NCBI GenBank assembly: GCA_902536295.1
Contig: CACAWS010000006.1
Coordinates: forward strand, 1 to 59,325
Direction of reading: 5' to 3'
DNA length: 59,325 bases
Source of the DNA: an uncultured SAR86 cluster bacterium
Lineage (GTDB): Bacteria > Pseudomonadota > Gammaproteobacteria > Magnimaribacterales > AG-339-G14
Of the stretch, positions 25,728 to 34,039 are shown piece after piece. The position numbers were made by a program, and so were the translations under genes. The notes under the pieces were generated by a model that saw only the letters and a list, made by a program, of their open reading frames with translations, did no database searches and was not told where the DNA came from. Every line of letters starts with the position of its first letter. Within the stretch, counting starts at the first letter, position 1.

Positions 25728-26433
25728 AAGAGTCTCCAAGGTAAACTTTTCTTACTGTTTTATCATTTAGAATCTCTCTTGGGGTTCCTTCACAAATAAT
25801 ATTTCCCGAGCTAATGACAAATATTTTTTCACAAATATCAGTTGTAGCAATAACATTATGATCGCTGATCAAAATACCTAATCCTCTCTTTTTTAACTTA
25901 TGTATTAATACTTTCAAATCATCAATAGCAAGCGGATCAATTCCAGCAAATGGCTCGTCCAACATAATAAATTTTGGATTTAAAGCTACAGATCTTGCTA
26001 TTTCAACTCTTCTCCTTTGCCCTCCAGAAAGTTCTCTTCCCTTTTGTTTAGAAATTTCAGAAATTTTGAATTCATCCATAATTTGATCTAGTATTTTTTT
26101 TATCTCGTTCTTGGAATTAATTCTAGTTTCTAGAGATGATTTAATATTATCTTCGACGCTTATGTGTCTAAAAATTGAGGGTTCTTGAGGTAAATAAACT
26201 AATCCTTCTTTTGCACGCGAACTTAGTGAAAATTTATTGATTTCGTCATTATTAAATATTATCTTTCCACTGTCGGGATTAGTTAAACCAGCAAGAATAT
26301 AAAAAAGAGTAGTTTTTCCCGCTCCATTGGGACCAAGTAATCCAGTAATTTGGTTTGTTTTAATATTTATTGAAATGTTATTTAGAATTTCTTTTTTGCC
26401 GTATTTTTTGCTTATATTTCTTGCTTCAATCAT
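25717..26433 (-). CDS. lptB: LPS export ABC transporter ATP-binding protein LptB
   Basis: LptB powers extraction of lipopolysaccharide from the inner membrane as the ATPase of LptB2FG. The 238 residues show Walker A GPNGAGKTT (34-42), the Q-loop in YLPQEPSIF, signature LSGGQRRR, Walker B FIMLDEP and the switch His in ISDHNV. It overlaps lptC upstream by 8 bases and the rpoN-box fragment downstream by 11. LptF and LptG are not in the window. Confidence 0.97.
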   Translation of the reverse strand: MIEARNISKKYGKKEILNNISINIKTNQITGLLGPNGAGKTTLFYILAGLTNPDSGKIIFNNDEINKFSLSSRAKEGLVYLPQEPSIFRHISVEDNIKSSLETRINSKNEIKKILDQIMDEFKISEISKQKGRELSGGQRRRVEIARSVALNPKFIMLDEPFAGIDPLAIDDLKVLIHKLKKRGLGILISDHNVIATTDICEKIFVISSGNIICEGTPREILNDKTVRKVYLGDSFEN

Positions 26434-26983
26434 TGTAACTTTCTATTCTTACGTTAACACTGTTCAAAATTTTTTTATTAGATAAATCTACTAAAATTGA
26501 GTCAGCATAATAAATATTATTTTTATGAATTATTTCTAAACCTTTAGAAATTTCAGCAGTATTATCATCAAGATTTAGTTTTAAGTCTCCTAGAGTGCCA
26601 GAGAATTTAATTTCATTTAGAAGCCCACTGAGTTTAACGGTTTCTATAAAACTAATAATATTTGATTTGTAGAAATAATCTGCATTTTTTGAAGTTCCGA
26701 AAATTTTTAATTCACTATTATCGTCAAAATTTATTTCAGGTCTAAATAATCTCATGTAGTTTGAATTAGCCAAGCTATTTAACATCTCACTTTTTATGAA
26801 AAAATTAATTTTTTTATCAAAAAAAGAAATTTTTAGTTTAACCTGATCGGCCTGAAAAATGTTCTTTACCAATGGATCGTTCATTTTATCTTCAGATTCT
26901 TCAAGAAAATTAGATGTTAAAAAAAGCGAGATTCCAATTAGGCTTATTAACAAAATTGAATAGATAAGAATATTTTTTCGCAT
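26426..26983 (-). CDS. lptC: LPS export system protein LptC
   Basis: LptC is the bitopic inner-membrane protein that passes LPS from LptB2FG to LptA. The 185-residue product has one N-terminal membrane helix (about 5-24) and a beta-jellyroll periplasmic domain. Weak but recognisable LptC features are the alternating strands and the ending YYADSILVDLSNKKILNSVNVRI. ATG 26983 is preferred over the preceding TTG 26986. It lies directly between kdsD and lptB. kdsC and lptA, normally flanking lptC, are missing, and LptA itself is a less likely identity because of the membrane anchor. Confidence 0.8.
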   Translation of the reverse strand: MRKNILIYSILLISLIGISLFLTSNFLEESEDKMNDPLVKNIFQADQVKLKISFFDKKINFFIKSEMLNSLANSNYMRLFRPEINFDDNSELKIFGTSKNADYFYKSNIISFIETVKLSGLLNEIKFSGTLGDLKLNLDDNTAEISKGLEIIHKNNIYYADSILVDLSNKKILNSVNVRIESYND

Positions 26984-27963
26984 CAAATAATTTTAGATTC
27001 TAATATTTCGTGCATTCTGATTAGTCCAACAATTTTTTCTTTATTATTTTTTACAATTAAAGAAAAAATTTTATTTTTTTCCATCATTGAAATAGCCTTT
27101 GATATAAGCTCATCCTCTACTAGCCATTTAAAATCTTTAGTCATAACTTTTCCTAAAGATAAGCTTCGAATATCAATTTTTTTTTCAAGACATCTTCTTA
27201 AATCTCCATCAGTGAAAATCCCAATAATCTCTCTATTCTTTTTTACTAAGGCAAGACCTAAGCCCTGAGACGATATTGGATAAATTGCTTCATTAATACT
27301 AGTTTTTTCAGACAAGATAGGAATTTTTGATGTTTTCACCATGACATCTTTAACAGTATAAAATTTCTTTCCTAAACTTCCTCCAGGATGATTTTCCGCA
27401 AAATCCTTTTTTGAGAATTTATTAGCTTCAAGTAAGGAGATTGCTAAAGCGTCTCCAAGAACTAACATAGATGTCGAGCTAGTTGTTGGAGCTAAATCCA
27501 TTGGGCAAGCTTCTTCTCTAACATTAAGTGTTAACGATAATTTTGAATTTTTTGAAAGAGTTGATTTTTTATTTCCTGTTATTGATAAAATGTTTTTAAC
27601 TTTTTTCTTACAACTTGGAAGAATCTTTAAAATTTCTTCTGTTTCTCCAGAAAAAGAAAAAATGATTAAAAGATCTTTTTTTGTTAATACTCCAAGATCG
27701 CCATGACTTGCTTCCGCTGCATTGATATAAATTGAAGGAGTGCCTGTAGATGATAGGGTGGATGAAACTTTTTCCGCTATGTTTCCAGATTTTCCTATTC
27801 CCATAAGAAATAAATTTCCCTTATTGGACAAGATTTCTTCACAAAACTTATTATAATTTTGTTTATTTAGATCATTAGGTATTCTGGATAATGAATTAAT
27901 TTCTTTTTCAAAAGTTCTTTTTGCAGATTTAAAAAAATTATTATTTGTTTTTTTATTTACCAT
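26983..27963 (-). CDS. kdsD: Arabinose-5-phosphate isomerase KdsD
   Basis: KdsD converts ribulose 5-phosphate to arabinose 5-phosphate, the precursor of the LPS sugar Kdo. The 326 residues comprise a SIS sugar-isomerase domain (about 35-180, with GIGKSGNIAEKVSSTLSSTG and a EASHGDLG active-site segment) and two CBS domains (about 205-326, with GIFTDGDLRR). The length matches E. coli KdsD (328). Its stop overlaps the lptC start. The adjacent kdsC phosphatase expected in this cluster is not present. Confidence 0.96.
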   Translation of the reverse strand: MVNKKTNNNFFKSAKRTFEKEINSLSRIPNDLNKQNYNKFCEEILSNKGNLFLMGIGKSGNIAEKVSSTLSSTGTPSIYINAAEASHGDLGVLTKKDLLIIFSFSGETEEILKILPSCKKKVKNILSITGNKKSTLSKNSKLSLTLNVREEACPMDLAPTTSSTSMLVLGDALAISLLEANKFSKKDFAENHPGGSLGKKFYTVKDVMVKTSKIPILSEKTSINEAIYPISSQGLGLALVKKNREIIGIFTDGDLRRCLEKKIDIRSLSLGKVMTKDFKWLVEDELISKAISMMEKNKIFSLIVKNNKEKIVGLIRMHEILESKII

Positions 27964-28020
27964 TTTTTGTTTTATAAGTTATTTACAGAGTTTTATAATA
28001 AACTATTGCTATATTTTTTC

Positions 28021-28608
28021 ATGCGCAAATTCTTCTTATTTATATTACTTTTCTCACATTTTTTGATTTCAGGAGACGATTTAAATTTGCTCCTCGATGA
28101 ACAACATTATCAGTTGTTTGAATATATTAGTGAAAATAAAGATTTAATAGTTGATGATAAAGATGCATTTATAGAAGGTTTTGAATCTGCAATCATTAAA
28201 ATTATTGACCCAAGAGAAATATCTAAGAGAGTGATGGGTAAAAAGATCTTCACACAAGCTACCGAAGAAGAACAAAAGAAATTCAATGCAAAATTCAAAA
28301 AAACACTTTTTGAATCGTATTCATCTGCTTTAAAAGAAATTAATTATCAGGACTTGCAAATAGTTTCCCATTATCATCCAAATGACAATTTTAATAACGC
28401 AGTTGTGCAATTAAAAGTAAATTTATCAGGAAGATACATCGATTTTGTTTATAAAATGAAAAAAATAAATGGTAACTGGAAGATCATTGGACTGATAATA
28501 GATGGTATCGATTTAATTTCTATATTTAGAAAACAATTTATTAACTTATTCTTAGAGGGTAATAAAAATATTGATTATGCAATAGATAATTGGGATCTTC
28601 CTAAATAA
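28021..28608 (+). CDS. mlaC: Phospholipid-binding periplasmic protein MlaC (Ttg2D)
   Basis: MlaC ferries phospholipids across the periplasm between the MlaA outer-membrane complex and the MlaFEDB ABC transporter. The 195-residue product has a cleavable signal peptide ([18 protein letters not shown]) and a MlaC fold with [12 protein letters not shown] and the C-terminal [20 protein letters not shown] 28021 is preferred because it gives a normal signal peptide; the open frame extends upstream to 27967. It lies between kdsD and murA as a lone gene: mlaF, mlaE, mlaD, mlaB and ibaG, normally alongside, are absent. Confidence 0.9.
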   Translation: MRKFFLFILLFSHFLISGDDLNLLLDEQHYQLFEYISENKDLIVDDKDAFIEGFESAIIKIIDPREISKRVMGKKIFTQATEEEQKKFNAKFKKTLFESYSSALKEINYQDLQIVSHYHPNDNFNNAVVQLKVNLSGRYIDFVYKMKKINGNWKIIGLIIDGIDLISIFRKQFINLFLEGNKNIDYAIDNWDLPK

Positions 28609-28612
28609 TCTT

Positions 28613-29875
28613 ATGGATAAACTTTTAATTTCTGGAGGCAGATCACTAGAAGGCTCACTAAGGGCTTCCGGAGCGAAAAATTCTGCATTACCGATATTGG
28701 CATCCTCTATTTTATTAAAAGAGAAATTAAAAATACGAAACATACCTCATCTAAATGACATAACTACTATGATTGAATTATTAAGTTCAATGGGTGCTGA
28801 AATGACGGTAGATGAAAATATGGATCTTGAGATTGATTCTTCAAATTTAGAAAATCCTTTAGCAAGGTATGAATTAGTAAAAACTATGAGAGCTTCTATA
28901 TTAGTTTTAGGACCACTTCTATCCAGATATCATGAAGCAGAGGTTGCTTTGCCAGGCGGGTGTGCAATAGGAAGTAGGCCGGTAAACTTGCATATTGATT
29001 GTATGCGTAAACTTGGTGCGAAAATAGACATCATAGATGGGTATATAAAAGCTAGTGCAAAAAATGGTCTTAAAGGAGGAAATATTTCTTTTTCAAATGT
29101 AACTGTCACTGGAACTGAAAATGCAATTATGGCTGCAGTTCTTGCGAAAGGAAAAACCACTATAACAAATGCTGCTAAAGAGCCAGAGGTAGTAGATTTA
29201 GTATCATGTTTAAAGAAAATGGGAGCCGATATAAAAGGAGAAGGCACAGACCGAATAGAAATAGAGGGGGTAAGTCAACTTGAACCATGTGATTATTCTG
29301 TAATGGCAGACCGAATAGAAATTGGAACTTATTTAACTGCTGTAACCATGACAAAAGGAAATGTTTCAATTAAATGCTCCTTGCCGTCTGTGCTTGAAAT
29401 AATTATAAATAAGTTAAAAATTGCTGGAGCAAATATCGAAATTAATGAGGAAGAAATAAAACTTGAGATGGATAGATCTCCCAATCCGGTAGATATATCT
29501 ACAGCTCCATTTCCTCTTTTTCCAACTGATATGCAAGCTCAGTTTATTGCATTGAACTCAATATCAAATGGAAAGTCTAAAGTTATTGAAAATGTATTTG
29601 AAAATAGATTTATGCATGTTCAAGAGCTTACAAGAATGGGTGGGAAAATAAAATTAAAAGGAAATACAGCTTTTATTGAAGGAAACACTTCAGGCTTAAC
29701 AGCGGCTCCTGTTATGGCTACAGATTTGAGAGCTTCAGCTAGCTTAGTATTAGCTGGATTGGTGGCAAAAGGTCAAACCAAAGTTGATAGGATTTATCAT
29801 ATTGATAGGGGTTATGAAAGAATTGAAGAAAAATTAAATCTTCTTGGAGCCGATATAGAGAGAATTTCAGAATGA
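28613..29875 (+). CDS. murA: UDP-N-acetylglucosamine 1-carboxyvinyltransferase MurA
   Basis: MurA transfers enolpyruvate from PEP to UDP-GlcNAc, the committed step of peptidoglycan synthesis. The 420 residues (E. coli 419) begin with [14 protein letters not shown] and [11 protein letters not shown]. The active-site Cys117 is in [12 protein letters not shown], so the enzyme is of the fosfomycin-sensitive Cys type. Later conserved segments include FPTDMQAQF and [13 protein letters not shown]. It starts 4 bases after mlaC and overlaps hisG by ATGA. Confidence 0.98.
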   Translation: MDKLLISGGRSLEGSLRASGAKNSALPILASSILLKEKLKIRNIPHLNDITTMIELLSSMGAEMTVDENMDLEIDSSNLENPLARYELVKTMRASILVLGPLLSRYHEAEVALPGGCAIGSRPVNLHIDCMRKLGAKIDIIDGYIKASAKNGLKGGNISFSNVTVTGTENAIMAAVLAKGKTTITNAAKEPEVVDLVSCLKKMGADIKGEGTDRIEIEGVSQLEPCDYSVMADRIEIGTYLTAVTMTKGNVSIKCSLPSVLEIIINKLKIAGANIEINEEEIKLEMDRSPNPVDISTAPFPLFPTDMQAQFIALNSISNGKSKVIENVFENRFMHVQELTRMGGKIKLKGNTAFIEGNTSGLTAAPVMATDLRASASLVLAGLVAKGQTKVDRIYHIDRGYERIEEKLNLLGADIERISE

Positions 29876-30486
29876 ATTTACTAGTAGCCCTCCCTAAAGG
29901 AAGATTATTAAATGAAGTTAAAGATCTTTTTAAAAAAATTGATATTGAATTTGATGTAAATTCAAGAAAATTAATTATTGATTCCTCTGAGGATTGGTTG
30001 AAATTCGCTATTTTAAGAACCTGGGATATTCCAAAATTTGTAAATTATGGATCAGCAGATATTGGAATCGTAGGTAAAGATATTTTATTTGAATCTAAGT
30101 TAGAGAATAACTTCTATGAATTATTGAACTTAAAAATTGGTATCTGCCGAATGTCCCTTGCAGCTCTAGATAAAAAACTTTCTTATCAAAAAAAGATTAA
30201 AGTTGCTTCTAAATACCCAGAATTTACAAGAAAGTATTTCTCCTCAAAATCAAAAGATTATGACTTATTAATCTTGAAAGGAGCTATAGAAATAGCACCT
30301 GTTTTGGGATTGTCAGATTGTATAGTCGATTTAGTACAAACTGGAAAGACTTTAGAAGAAAATGGACTCAACGAAATAGAAAAAATCTCTGATATTAGTT
30401 CAAGATTTATCGTGAATAAATCTTCCTATAAAGTAAAGTTTGAAAAAATAAATCAGATTGAAAAAAAACTAAAAGAGATTTTATGA
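29872..30486 (+). CDS. hisG: ATP phosphoribosyltransferase, short form
   Basis: HisG catalyses the first step of histidine synthesis, joining PRPP and ATP. The 204-residue length marks the short form, which has the two catalytic lobes ([11 protein letters not shown] at the start, [10 protein letters not shown], and the PRPP loop [13 protein letters not shown]) but lacks the C-terminal regulatory ACT-like domain. Short HisG normally needs the regulatory paralogue HisZ, which is not in this window. It overlaps murA and hisD by 4 bases each, the murA-hisG-hisD order of Pseudomonas. Confidence 0.96.
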   Translation: MNLLVALPKGRLLNEVKDLFKKIDIEFDVNSRKLIIDSSEDWLKFAILRTWDIPKFVNYGSADIGIVGKDILFESKLENNFYELLNLKIGICRMSLAALDKKLSYQKKIKVASKYPEFTRKYFSSKSKDYDLLILKGAIEIAPVLGLSDCIVDLVQTGKTLEENGLNEIEKISDISSRFIVNKSSYKVKFEKINQIEKKLKEIL

Positions 30487-31805
30487 AAGATATAACTCTT
30501 AACCAAATATCCTTTGAGGAATTTCTCTTGTTTCAAAGAGCCCAAGATCCTCTGAAAGATTTAGATGATGTTTCAGAAGATGTAAGTAAAATTATTAAAG
30601 ATGTAAAGAGGAACGGTGATAGCGCCCTTCTTAAATATACTGAAAAATTTGATAAATTAAAAATTTCTAGCGTAGAGGAATTGTCTTTTGATAAGAAAGA
30701 TATGGAGAGTGCATTTAACTCTATCGATGAAGAAATAAAGCTCAGCTTGGGGCATTTAAAAGAAAGAATTCATAGCTTTCATGAATCTGTTCCTCAACAA
30801 GATTGGGAAAGTCATGATGAAATTTTTGAAAAGTTTGGTCAGATTTCTCGTCCTATAAGAAGGGTAGGTCTTTATGCTCCAGGAGGAAATGCTATATATC
30901 CTTCGTCTGTACTAATGACATCTGTGCTAGCTAAAATGTCTGGAGTAAAAGAAATCTTACTTTCTTTTCCTCCGTCTCATAAAGAACTATTAGAATTGAT
31001 GTTGGCATCAGCCTACATAGGTGAAGTTGATGAAGTAGTTTGTTTGGGAGGAGCTCAGTCAATTGCTGCAATGACTTACGGTACTGAATCCATAAAAAAA
31101 GTTGATAAGATTTTCGGTCCGGGAAATCATTATGTAGCCGAAGCTAAGAGACAGGTATTTGGAATCGTGGGTATAGATGGACTAACAGGTCCGTCAGAAG
31201 TCATGATTATTGCTGATGAATCTGCAGATAATAAAATGTTAGCCTTGGACTTGATTGCTCAGGCGGAACATGGCCCGAATTCAACATGTATTCTTGTTTT
31301 AATAAATTCAAATAAAAATAAAGAAGTACAAAAAGAAATAAATAATTGTTTCCATCATTTAAAGTTCGGAGAAAATTCTAATGCTTATTACTCGCTGGAA
31401 AAATATGGAAAAATAGTAAATGTTGGAAGTTTCAAAGAAGCAAAAGATATTTGCAATGAATTCAATCCTGAACATTTACAGATAGTTTTAAGTAGTTATG
31501 AAAATATAAATCTTAAGGAACTTTACGCAGGCGCAATATTCCTAGGTCAAAATAATTCAGCAGTTTTGGGGGACTACTGTGCTGGACCTAGTCACGTAAT
31601 CCCTACAAATGGTGCAACTAAATTTAGTTCTCAATTAACTATCCAAGATTTCTTTGTAAATTCGTCATTTACACAAGTAAAAAACTCGCGAAGTAAAAAA
31701 TTTGAAAAGGTTCTTAAAACTTCAAGATTTATTGCAAAACAAGAAGGTTTAATGGCTCACGCTGAAGCCGTGGAATCTAGAATTAAAAAACTTTTTAATC
31801 GATAA
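30483..31805 (+). CDS. hisD: Histidinol dehydrogenase
   Basis: HisD performs the last two oxidations from histidinol to histidine using NAD and zinc. The 440 residues contain GLYAPGGNAIYPSSVLM, the family signature region IDGLTGPSEVMIIAD, AQAEHGPNS with a zinc-ligand Gln/His pair, and the C-terminal DFFVNSSF and LMAHAEAVESR. It is the last gene of the mlaC-murA-hisG-hisD unit; hisC, next in Pseudomonas, is absent. Its end overlaps the convergent protease gene by 11 bases. Confidence 0.97.
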   Translation: MKDITLNQISFEEFLLFQRAQDPLKDLDDVSEDVSKIIKDVKRNGDSALLKYTEKFDKLKISSVEELSFDKKDMESAFNSIDEEIKLSLGHLKERIHSFHESVPQQDWESHDEIFEKFGQISRPIRRVGLYAPGGNAIYPSSVLMTSVLAKMSGVKEILLSFPPSHKELLELMLASAYIGEVDEVVCLGGAQSIAAMTYGTESIKKVDKIFGPGNHYVAEAKRQVFGIVGIDGLTGPSEVMIIADESADNKMLALDLIAQAEHGPNSTCILVLINSNKNKEVQKEINNCFHHLKFGENSNAYYSLEKYGKIVNVGSFKEAKDICNEFNPEHLQIVLSSYENINLKELYAGAIFLGQNNSAVLGDYCAGPSHVIPTNGATKFSSQLTIQDFFVNSSFTQVKNSRSKKFEKVLKTSRFIAKQEGLMAHAEAVESRIKKLFNR

Positions 31806-32544
31806 TTTCGTTATATATTCTAATGACTTCATCAACTGGTATTGCAAAGTTTAATCCTTGACTACCTCCCGAAGTTGTCTCTATAAGATTTGTAATTCCT
31901 ATTAGATTGCCATTTCTATCAATTAGCGCTCCACCAGAATTACCAGGATTAATCGAAGCATCAGTTTGAATAAAAGATCCATTAACATTTTTGAATTGCC
32001 TATTTATTGCACTAACAATTCCCATGCTGAAAGATTTACCTAAACCTTGAGGATTCCCAATAGCTATTACTTGTTCGCCAACTCTTAGCTCATCAATATT
32101 TTTTTTAATTTTTATCGGCTTTAGATCTGAATTTTTCATGGTTTGAATTACTGCTATGTCTGCTTCTTCACTAAATCCAAGAATCACAGCTTCACTTATT
32201 TCGCCATTATTTAGTTCTACAATTAAACGTTGTTGATTTTTAAATGCTTCTTTAATGACATGAAAATTGGTAACTATTTTTCCATCTTTATCAAAGACAA
32301 CTCCGGATCCATTTGGGAAAAATCCAGTTTTTATTACTTGTTGATATCTTTTGATACCAAGTAAACTAGATTTTTCTTGCCAGGCTTTCCATTTTTTCAT
32401 ACTCCAAATATTAACTACAGACGGAGAAGTACTTTCTAAAACATCAGGTAAATCTTTTTGATAAGTTAAGTTTAAAAAAATAAATCCAGAAATAAGTCCT
32501 AAAACCAACCAAAGAGATATAGAAATAATATTTTTTTTATTCAT
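31795..32544 (-). CDS. DegS/AlgW-like membrane-anchored serine protease lacking a PDZ domain
   Basis: DegS/AlgW cleaves the anti-sigma factor RseA/MucA after sensing misfolded outer-membrane proteins. The 249-residue product has an N-terminal membrane anchor (about 6-24) and a complete trypsin-like domain with triad His95 (TNFHVI), Asp129 (EADIAVI) and Ser203 (GNSGGAL), plus the IQTDASINPG segment. The chain ends right after the FAIPVDEV strand, where the PDZ domain of DegS (355 residues) would begin. Position next to hisD matches algW in Pseudomonas. How it would be activated without a PDZ domain is unclear. Confidence 0.88.
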   Translation of the reverse strand: MNKKNIISISLWLVLGLISGFIFLNLTYQKDLPDVLESTSPSVVNIWSMKKWKAWQEKSSLLGIKRYQQVIKTGFFPNGSGVVFDKDGKIVTNFHVIKEAFKNQQRLIVELNNGEISEAVILGFSEEADIAVIQTMKNSDLKPIKIKKNIDELRVGEQVIAIGNPQGLGKSFSMGIVSAINRQFKNVNGSFIQTDASINPGNSGGALIDRNGNLIGITNLIETTSGGSQGLNFAIPVDEVIRIYNEIID

Positions 32545-32593
32545 AGAGGTTGGAAATTATAACTTCTCTGAGTTATTATTCACGCCCTCTACA

Positions 32594-32599
32594 TATAAT
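32594..32599 (+). promoter_or_regulatory. Consensus -10 element immediately upstream of rplM
   Basis: A perfect TATAAT lies 8 bases before the rplM ATG (32608), in the 63-base gap to the divergent protease gene. A start 7 bases downstream would be near 32606, making the rplM message essentially leaderless. No good -35 element is at 17 bases, and there is no Shine-Dalgarno before the ATG. A weaker TATAAC (32558-32563) is an alternative that would give a leader of roughly 38 bases. Confidence 0.45.
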
Positions 32600-32607
32600 T
32601 AAAATAA

Positions 32608-33036
32608 ATGAAGACTAAAAGCTTTAAAACGAGTGAGGTAAATCAAAAATGGCATCTAATAGATGCTGAAAATAAAACTTTAGGGAGATTAACTTCTAAG
32701 GTTTCTAAAATTTTGATGGGAAAAAATAAACCTCAATACACCCCTAACAATGATTTAGGTGATTATGTGATTATTATAAATGCCGAAAAAATTAAACTCA
32801 CAGGCAATAAAGAGATACAAAAGAAATACTATAGACATTCTGGATTTCCTGGAGGGCTTAAAACCACTAAATTATCTGATTTAAGACAAGATAAGCCCGA
32901 ACAAATTGTCATTAAAGCAGTAAAAGGAATGCTGCCTAAAAATAAATTATCAAATAATATGCTCTCAAAACTAAAAGTTTACAAAGGTTCAGAACATCCT
33001 CACATTGGGCAGAATCCAGAATTATTAGAAACTTAA
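32608..33036 (+). CDS. rplM: 50S ribosomal protein L13
   Basis: L13 is an early-assembling 23S rRNA binder. The 142 residues equal E. coli L13 in length. Conserved segments are [45 protein letters not shown] and [11 protein letters not shown]. In E. coli, L13 represses its own leader, but the leader here is very short or absent. rpsI follows after 9 bases in the universal L13-S9 pair. Confidence 0.97.
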   Translation: MKTKSFKTSEVNQKWHLIDAENKTLGRLTSKVSKILMGKNKPQYTPNNDLGDYVIIINAEKIKLTGNKEIQKKYYRHSGFPGGLKTTKLSDLRQDKPEQIVIKAVKGMLPKNKLSNNMLSKLKVYKGSEHPHIGQNPELLET

Positions 33037-33045
33037 AATATAGAT

Positions 33046-33438
33046 ATGAGCCAAGACACAACATATGCTACAGGAAGAAGAAAAACTTCTACTGCGAGAG
33101 TTTATTTAAGTAAAGGTAAAGGAAATATATTAGTAAACGATATACCTTTAGAAGATTACTTCGGAAGAGAAGTTGCTAAAATACTTGTAATGCAACCTTT
33201 AGTTTTACTTGATATTGTTGAAAAATTTGATGTAGTTGTAAAAGTCTCTGGCGGAGGCTCTTTTGGCCAAGCAGGAGCGATTAGGCATGGAATCTCCAGA
33301 GCTCTGGAAAAATACGATGATAATTATAGGAAAGACCTAAAATCTGCTGGATATTTAACAAGAGACTCAAGACAGGTAGAACGTAAAAAAGTTGGATTAG
33401 TTAAAGCGAGAAAATCAAAACAATTTAGTAAAAGATAA
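33046..33438 (+). CDS. rpsI: 30S ribosomal protein S9
   Basis: S9 sits in the 30S head, with its C-terminal tail reaching the P-site tRNA. The 130 residues end in the conserved SKQFSKR, whose terminal Arg contacts initiator/P-site t[21 protein letters not shown] and [14 protein letters not shown] are family signatures. The length matches E. coli S9 (130). It is followed after 4 bases by petA, so the bc1 genes are probably cotranscribed with ribosomal proteins, as in other gammaproteobacteria. Confidence 0.97.
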   Translation: MSQDTTYATGRRKTSTARVYLSKGKGNILVNDIPLEDYFGREVAKILVMQPLVLLDIVEKFDVVVKVSGGGSFGQAGAIRHGISRALEKYDDNYRKDLKSAGYLTRDSRQVERKKVGLVKARKSKQFSKR

Positions 33439-33442
33439 TTCA

Positions 33443-34039
33443 ATGGTTCAACCTATATCTCCTCCAAACCCAGGAAGAAGAAAGTTTTTAAGTTTAGTCA
33501 CCGGACTCATGGCTTCGATAGGAGCTATATTTTTAGCTATTCCTTTCCTGAGCGCTTTCAAACCCAGCGCTAGAGCTGAGGCTGCAGGCGCTCCTGTTCA
33601 AGTCGATATTTCTTCTTTAGTGCCTGGTCAAATGAAAGTTGTGGAATGGAGAGGAAAACCTATTTTTGTTGTCAAAATGACTGAAAATACTGTGAAGCTT
33701 TTATCCTCTAATTTGAATAGGCTTGCAGATCCTGACGGATCTAATTCCGTTCAACCAGTTTATGTAGAAAATCAAATTAGGTCTAGAAAGGAGGGAGTTG
33801 CTGTCATCACCGGTGTTTGTACACATCTAGGTTGTTCTCCGAAATACTATCCTGAGACAGGCTCTGTCGCTTTTGATTCCGATTGGCAAGGAGGTTTCTT
33901 TTGTCCATGTCATGGTTCTAAATTCGATATGGTGGGTAGAGTATATGCTGGAGTTCCAGCACCAACTAATATGGATGTTCCCCCTCATTATTTTCCAAAG
34001 GATAATATTTTAGTAATTGGTTTAGATGGAGTTTCGTAA
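33443..34039 (+). CDS. petA: Ubiquinol-cytochrome c reductase Rieske iron-sulfur subunit
   Basis: The Rieske protein takes the first electron from ubiquinol in the bc1 complex. The 198 residues start with a twin-arginine type region (GRRKFLSLV, 11-19) leading into a single membrane helix (about 16-38). The 2Fe-2S ligands are Cys126, His128, Cys154 and His157 in CTHLGC and CPCHGS, with Cys131/Cys156 as the stabilising disulfide. It overlaps petB by 1 base (TAATG). The subunit is retained in the inner membrane with its cluster domain in the periplasm. Confidence 0.97.
   Translation: MVQPISPPNPGRRKFLSLVTGLMASIGAIFLAIPFLSAFKPSARAEAAGAPVQVDISSLVPGQMKVVEWRGKPIFVVKMTENTVKLLSSNLNRLADPDGSNSVQPVYVENQIRSRKEGVAVITGVCTHLGCSPKYYPETGSVAFDSDWQGGFFCPCHGSKFDMVGRVYAGVPAPTNMDVPPHYFPKDNILVIGLDGVS

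Noticed and set aside
25717-26433. A full rpoN disrupted by frameshift upstream of the RpoN-box frame
   Set aside because: The bases upstream are an intact lptB on the same strand, with all ABC motifs, so the missing rpoN regions are deleted rather than frameshifted.
26426-26983. The lptC call being lptA instead
   Set aside because: A clear uncleaved N-terminal membrane helix without a signal peptidase site and an LptC-like C-terminal strand pattern favour LptC.
28930-29247. 105-codon antisense open frame within murA
   Set aside because: It lies entirely inside a strongly conserved murA, has no ribosome binding site and resembles no family; it reflects low stop density opposite the conserved gene.
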